DNA of 16,111 nucleotides from assembly GCA_964505325.1 (NCBI GenBank), contig CAZDHT010000101.1, forward strand, positions 1 through 16,111, read 5' to 3'. The translations under genes and the position numbers were made by a program. Of the stretch, positions 12,930 to 16,111 are shown piece by piece. Numbering within the stretch: position 1 is the stretch's first letter; each line of letters starts with the position of its first letter. Source of the DNA: CAZDHT01 sp964505325 (GTDB taxonomy: Bacteria; Planctomycetota; PUPC01). The notes below the pieces were generated by a model that was not told the DNA's origin, ran no database searches, and was given only the letters and a program-made list of their open reading frames with translations.

Positions 12930-13705
12930 TGGGCTCATTCCTCGCCGTTAGCATTGGGAACACGCGCGTGGGGCTGGGGGTGTTCCACCTCTCAGCCGGC
13001 GAGGCGCTTCCCAGCCCCGGACTTACCGGCTCGTTTCCCCTGCCCCAATCGGAACCGTTCTCCCCGCCGTTCCAGCCCGGTCGGCCCGTGGCAGCTGCCG
13101 TGGTCGCCTCGGTGAACCCGCCGTGTGACGGCCCAGTCCTCGAATGGATCGAACGGGAGTTCGGCGCCAAGCCGGTTTGTTTCCCGAGGGATGTGCCCGC
13201 CCCCGTCGAGAACAGATATGATCCGCCCGACGCCCTCGGAGCCGACCGGCTTGCCAACGCCATCGCCGCGAGCGAGGAGTTGAAGGAAACGTGTGTGGTC
13301 GTCGACGCCGGCACCGCGATCACGGTGGACGCCGTGTCGGCTGACGGGCCGGAGATCCTCGGCGGCGCGATTCTGCCCGGCATCGCGCTCTCCGCCGCGG
13401 CGCTCTCGCAGGGCACCGCGCTGCTGCCGGCGTTCGAGCTCGCCGACGCGGGGCCCGCGATCGGCACATCCACGCGCACGGCCATGTCGTCCGGAGTGCT
13501 TCGCGGCCTGGCGGGTGCGATCGACCGGCTGGTGGCGGACATCCGGAAGGAGCTCGGGGCCGACACGCCGGTCCTCGCAACGGGCGGTGACGCATCCCGG
13601 TTCGCCGCGCTGTGCACCACGGACATGCAGGTGCGCCCGCACCTCACCCTCGTCGGCCTGGCCGTCGCCTACCTCCGCCATGCCCGCGGGGCGCCGGCCG
13701 CTTGA
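12929..13705 (+). CDS. coaX: type III pantothenate kinase (CoaX), N-terminal Asp replaced
   Basis: This is the first step of coenzyme A synthesis, phosphorylation of pantothenate by an ASKHA-fold cytoplasmic kinase that usually forms dimers. The product is 258 residues, the normal size. Motifs are SIGNTRVGLGVF (8-19), LGADRLANAIAA (103-114, with D106 and R107), VVVDAGTAITVD (123-134) and GGAILPGIALSAAAL (145-159). The first motif normally reads D-[IV]-G-N-[ST]; here the Asp is S8 (codon AGC). That Asp takes part in phosphate/Mg handling in characterised enzymes, so activity may be altered or a lineage-specific variant may apply. The start GTG 12929-12931 shares its G with the upstream TAG, and no ATG is available before the motif. 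No functional link to the L,D-transpeptidase is obvious. Confidence 0.88.
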   Translation: MGSFLAVSIGNTRVGLGVFHLSAGEALPSPGLTGSFPLPQSEPFSPPFQPGRPVAAAVVASVNPPCDGPVLEWIEREFGAKPVCFPRDVPAPVENRYDPPDALGADRLANAIAASEELKETCVVVDAGTAITVDAVSADGPEILGGAILPGIALSAAALSQGTALLPAFELADAGPAIGTSTRTAMSSGVLRGLAGAIDRLVADIRKELGADTPVLATGGDASRFAALCTTDMQVRPHLTLVGLAVAYLRHARGAPAA

Positions 13706-13792
13706 AGTGCCGGCCCATCCAGGCCTTAGACGCTCGCGGATTGCCGCCTCTCCCACAATTCGGCAGCCGCCCAAATTCCTGCGATTTTTTCC

Positions 13793-13821
13793 TTGACAGC
13801 CGCCCGTTGCGGATGTATAGA
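13793..13821 (+). promoter_or_regulatory. near-consensus promoter ahead of the structured RNA region
   Basis: TTGACA (13793-13798), exactly 17 nt, then TATAGA (13816-13821). The predicted start is about 13827-13829. No coding frame with an RBS follows within 300 nt. Confidence 0.7.
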
Positions 13822-13823
13822 CG

Positions 13824-13960
13824 AAGCGCACCGCTGAGAGAGAGACCGCGAGATTAGCGCAGGAAAACGCGTGGACACTTGTTAAGCAATTGTCCCCGAT
13901 CCTCCTCCGGAGTCTTGTCCGGAGCGCACGTCCACGCCTGTTGTATACAGCGCGACGCTT
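13824..13960 (+). ncRNA. candidate structured non-coding RNA, class unknown
   Basis: Four nested helices are visible. AAGCG (13824-13828) pairs with CGCTT (13956-13960). CGCTG (13832-13836) pairs with CAGCG (13948-13952) across a 3x3 internal loop. GCGTGGAC (13869-13876) pairs with GTCCACGC (13930-13937). CTCCGGA pairs with TCCGGAG in an inner hairpin around 13904-13924. A large asymmetric bubble (13837-13868 against 13938-13947) lies between the second and third helices. The closed rod with a central bubble resembles 6S RNA, but the length (about 135 nt against about 180) and lack of recognised sequence blocks keep this open. A consensus promoter points into it; its start may fall a few bases inside the outermost helix. 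It could instead be a long leader of the downstream nfeD gene, although that gene has its own promoter. Confidence 0.4.
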
Positions 13961-13965
13961 ATTCC

Positions 13966-13998
13966 GGGGCGGGCAGGGAGTTGGCAATCGGCCGCCCC
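13966..13998 (+). other. hairpin downstream of the candidate RNA
   Basis: GGGGCGG (13966-13972) and CCGCCCC (13992-13998) are perfectly complementary around a loop of about 19 nt, followed only by TTA. It could mark the 3' end of the RNA, but with no T-run it is not a convincing intrinsic terminator. The stretch 13999-14113 shows nothing else I can support. Confidence 0.3.
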
Positions 13999-14113
13999 TT
14001 ACGCGCTACTCCCCGACTCCCCCTGATACCTGACTCAGCCGTGATCTGAACCTCGACCTTCATTCCAGTTGTCTCAGCCGCGTTTTTTCGCTGCACTTCG
14101 CCGCGCAGTTTCC

Positions 14114-14142
14114 TTGACACGGCGGGAGCGCCTGGGTATAAA
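14114..14142 (+). promoter_or_regulatory. near-consensus promoter for the nfeD operon
   Basis: TTGACA (14114-14119), a 17-nt spacer and TATAAA (14137-14142). The start would be near 14149, giving a leader of about 60 nt before ATG 14209. Confidence 0.75.
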
Positions 14143-14208
14143 TCTAGTGTGGTTCTTCGGGCGCGAGGTGACTCCCGCTCGTGGGCCTGTTCCGGTGGAG
14201 AGGAATTG

Positions 14209-15756
14209 ATGCCCCGAAAACCGGCCAGGTGCGTAGGAGCGTTCGCGGCCGCGGTCGTGTGCGCGATGCTGTTGGGCGCCAACGCGACGTCCCCGCCCGC
14301 CGAAGCCCCCGACCGCGCGGGGCCAGGGACACATGGCCGCGTGCTGATTGTTCCGATCCATGGGCCGATCGACCGCGTGCAGGGCGCCTTCCTGCACCGC
14401 ACGCTGGGCAATGTGAAAGGCCGGTACGACGCGGTCGTCTTTGACATCGATACCCCCGGCGGGCGCATCGACATCATGTCGAAGATGTCGGACGACATTG
14501 TCAAGGTGTCACCGACCCCGACCATCGCCTTCGTCTCCAAGTGGGCGGTGTCGGCGGGATCGTTCATTGCCATGTCGGCGGACCGCATCTACATGGCGCC
14601 GACGGCGATCATCGGCGCGGCGCACGGATATCTGCCGGGGCCCGACGGCCTCCCGGTTCAGCTCCCCAAAGACGTGGCGGAGAAGTTCGCCTCCGTCAAT
14701 CGAGCACAGTTCCGCGCCCTCGCCCAGTCCAAGGGCTATCCGCCCGCCATCGCGGAGGCCATGACCGACAAGGACATCGAGGTGACCAAGGTCATCTACG
14801 AGGGCAAGACGCAGTATCTGACCGGCGAGGAGTTGGCCAAGATCACCTCCGACCCGCTCGAGAAAGACAAGCTCAAGGTCATCGAGGTGGTGTCGCCCAA
14901 GGGCAAGCTCATCACGTTCACCGCCGAGGAGGCCCGGAGGTTCGACTTGGCGCGCAAGGTCATTCATGACCTCGACGCGGTCCTCAAAGAGGAAGGCCTG
15001 TCGTCCGCCAAACAAATCAAGAAGGAGCAAAGCTGGTCCGACACGTTGATTGGCATCCTTACCTCCCCGCAGATTGTCGGGCTGCTGGTGCTGATCGGCT
15101 TCGGCGGCGTGTGGCTCGAACTGAAGATGCCCGGGTTCGGGGTTCCGGGGACCATCGCCGTAATCGCGTTTCTGCTGGTGTTCGGGTCGCAATTCCTGGT
15201 CGGCAACGCTAACGCGGCGGAGATACTACTGTTCATCGTCGGGCTGGCTCTGCTAGCGATCGAGCTCTTCGTCACGCCCGGGTTCGGCGTGATCGGCGGC
15301 GCGGGCATCGGGTGTGTGTTTCTGTCGCTGGTCCTGGCGATGCAGCCGTTTACCGTGCCCAGCGCTCCCTGGGAGTTCCAAGCGCTCAAGCTCAACCTGA
15401 TCGCCACCGCCAGCGGGGTGGGAGGCTCGTTTGTCCTGCTCCTCTTCTTCGCCTGGTTCCTCCCCAACACATCGGTGTTTCGCAGGCTGACCCTCCGGAA
15501 GGAGCTTACGGCTGAGGAGGGATTCAGCAGCGGCGTCCAGGAGGGAGAGACGCTGACGGGCCAGGTGGGAACGGTGGTCACCGCACTACGGCCGGCGGGC
15601 AAGCTGGAGATCGGCGACAAGACGTACAGCGTGGTCTCGGACGCCGAGTTCGTGGAGGCGGGGCGCAAGGCGCAGGTCATCCGGGTGGACGGCCCGAAGA
15701 TTGTCGTTGAGCCAGTCGAACCCGAGGCGCCCAAAGAGCCCAGCTTCCAGGCGTAG
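14209..15756 (+). CDS. NfeD-family membrane serine protease (ClpP-class + TM + OB domain)
   Basis: This is a long-form NfeD of 515 residues. A signal or anchor segment spans about 8-26. A ClpP/SppA-class protease domain (about 43-260) opens with VLIVPIHGPID (45-55), followed by VVFDIDTPGGRID (76-88) and KWAVSAGSFIAMSADRI (111-127). S115 is the probable nucleophile of the Ser/Lys dyad, and K154 or K159 the probable base. Four to five membrane segments follow between about 287 and 418, including WLELKMPGFGVPG and IELFVTPGFGVIGG, the repeated PGFG turns typical of the family. The soluble C-terminal OB-fold domain (about 445-503, GQVGTVVTALRPAGKLEIGDKTY) ends the protein. GGAGAGGAA (14197-14205) is the RBS for ATG 14209; the frame upstream to 14149 has none. 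These proteases work with stomatin/flotillin-like membrane scaffolds. A second NfeD-like gene follows 82 nt downstream. Confidence 0.93.
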   Translation: MPRKPARCVGAFAAAVVCAMLLGANATSPPAEAPDRAGPGTHGRVLIVPIHGPIDRVQGAFLHRTLGNVKGRYDAVVFDIDTPGGRIDIMSKMSDDIVKVSPTPTIAFVSKWAVSAGSFIAMSADRIYMAPTAIIGAAHGYLPGPDGLPVQLPKDVAEKFASVNRAQFRALAQSKGYPPAIAEAMTDKDIEVTKVIYEGKTQYLTGEELAKITSDPLEKDKLKVIEVVSPKGKLITFTAEEARRFDLARKVIHDLDAVLKEEGLSSAKQIKKEQSWSDTLIGILTSPQIVGLLVLIGFGGVWLELKMPGFGVPGTIAVIAFLLVFGSQFLVGNANAAEILLFIVGLALLAIELFVTPGFGVIGGAGIGCVFLSLVLAMQPFTVPSAPWEFQALKLNLIATASGVGGSFVLLLFFAWFLPNTSVFRRLTLRKELTAEEGFSSGVQEGETLTGQVGTVVTALRPAGKLEIGDKTYSVVSDAEFVEAGRKAQVIRVDGPKIVVEPVEPEAPKEPSFQA

Positions 15757-15838
15757 ACGTCGCCTGAGAGGGCCCTTCGGCCGGGTGCGGAGCGAGACCG
15801 GAAGCGTCGCCGTAGCGAACTGGGAGCGGAGTCTTTCG

Positions 15839-16111
15839 ATGGATGGAATCGTGCTGCCCGTGGCGCTGCTGGCGCTGGCGGTGGTCACCTTCTTCATGGA
15901 GGCGTTCGTCCCTTCGGGCGGCCTGATCACCGTGATTGGACTGTGCTGTGTGGGCGGGGCCATCGCTTTCGCTTTCTCCCTGGGCGGAACAAACACCGGG
16001 GTGGTGTTCGTGGGGATTTCGATCGTTCTCGTGCCGGCGAGCCTGATCTCCGCCTTCGCGCTCCTGCGCAAGACGCCGCTGGGCAGGCGGCTCACGCTCC
16101 AGAGGACCCAG
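15839..16111 (+). CDS. second NfeD-like membrane protein (partial, 3' end outside window)
   Basis: ATG 15839 has GCGGAG at 15826-15831 as RBS, 7 nt away. The 91 residues present contain three hydrophobic segments (about 4-22, 28-48 and 53-75), a PSGGLITVIGL turn like the PGFG turns of the preceding protein, and LLRKTPLGRRLTLQ at 75-88. That end resembles the junction between the last membrane helix and the OB domain in NfeD proteins. No protease domain precedes it, so it is the short form. In related operons a flotillin-like floA gene often follows; it would lie beyond the window. Confidence 0.75.
   Translation, partial: MDGIVLPVALLALAVVTFFMEAFVPSGGLITVIGLCCVGGAIAFAFSLGGTNTGVVFVGISIVLVPASLISAFALLRKTPLGRRLTLQRTQ

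Noticed and set aside
13738..13792. Terminator after coaX (TTGCCG...CGGCAG, then T6 at 13785-13790)
   Set aside because: The 5-6 bp stem ends about 20 nt before the T-run, so it cannot form a standard terminator.
13832..13867. Resemblance to a TPP riboswitch (CTGAGA, then GCGCAGGAAA)
   Set aside because: The required ACCTGAT-type block and TAATACC element between them are missing, spacing is too short, and no thiamine gene follows.
1..16111. Mobile elements, CRISPR arrays, phage genes, toxin-antitoxin pairs
   Set aside because: No transposase, integrase, terminal inverted repeats, spaced direct repeats or short paired ORFs of that type were seen.

Overview
The window is GC-rich bacterial chromosome with strongly G/C-biased third codon positions. 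It looks like a member of the Planctomycetota or a nearby PVC-type lineage, probably environmental. That rests on a PEP-CTERM-like surface protein next to an H-x9-DG pseudopilin, a DUF4038-type glycoside hydrolase, and a long ClpP-class NfeD followed by a second NfeD-like gene. No 16S gene is present, so the taxonomy is inferred. I saw no phage, insertion sequence or CRISPR array.

Layout. (1) 1-600, plus strand: the tail of an unidentified gene, then a short acetyltransferase-like gene that appears to have lost its middle. (2) 633-5279, minus strand: a tightly packed sugar-metabolism operon, transcribed pgi (glucose-6-phosphate isomerase), then a fusion of a sugar isomerase/epimerase barrel with a Gfo/Idh/MocA dehydrogenase, then a glycoside hydrolase. 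The last two genes overlap by 4 nt. (3) 5291-5404, plus strand: tRNA-Thr(CGT) with its own promoter. (4) 5405-6277, minus strand: an unassigned multi-pass membrane protein, preceded by a large, almost perfect palindrome that looks like an operator. (5) 6488-9428, minus strand: a two-gene envelope protease operon. A tandem trypsin-fold protein with both active sites destroyed and one PDZ domain is followed by an HtrA/Deg protease with an intact triad and two PDZ domains. (6) 9518-11704, minus strand: a consensus promoter, cobalamin riboswitch, intrinsic terminator, PEP-CTERM-like protein and pseudopilin, in that transcription order.

(7) 11943-13705, plus strand: a LysM/L,D-transpeptidase overlapping by one base a type III pantothenate kinase (coaX) that lacks the usual N-terminal aspartate. 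(8) 13706-14208 is a 500-base gap holding two near-consensus sigma70-type promoters. The first drives a region with four nested helices, a candidate structured RNA of unknown class. The second drives (9) the NfeD operon at 14209-16111, cut by the window end.

The most interesting unit is region 6. The 5' control apparatus (promoter, B12 aptamer, terminator with a T6 run) is complete and can be read directly. What it controls is a secreted surface protein and a pseudopilin rather than a recognisable B12 synthesis or transport gene. This suggests a B12-repressed cell-surface function, possibly corrinoid capture or a B12-dependent lifestyle switch. Second in interest are the isomerase-dehydrogenase fusion, which could perform two-step oxidative glycoside cleavage in one polypeptide, and the double pseudoprotease coupled to an active HtrA.
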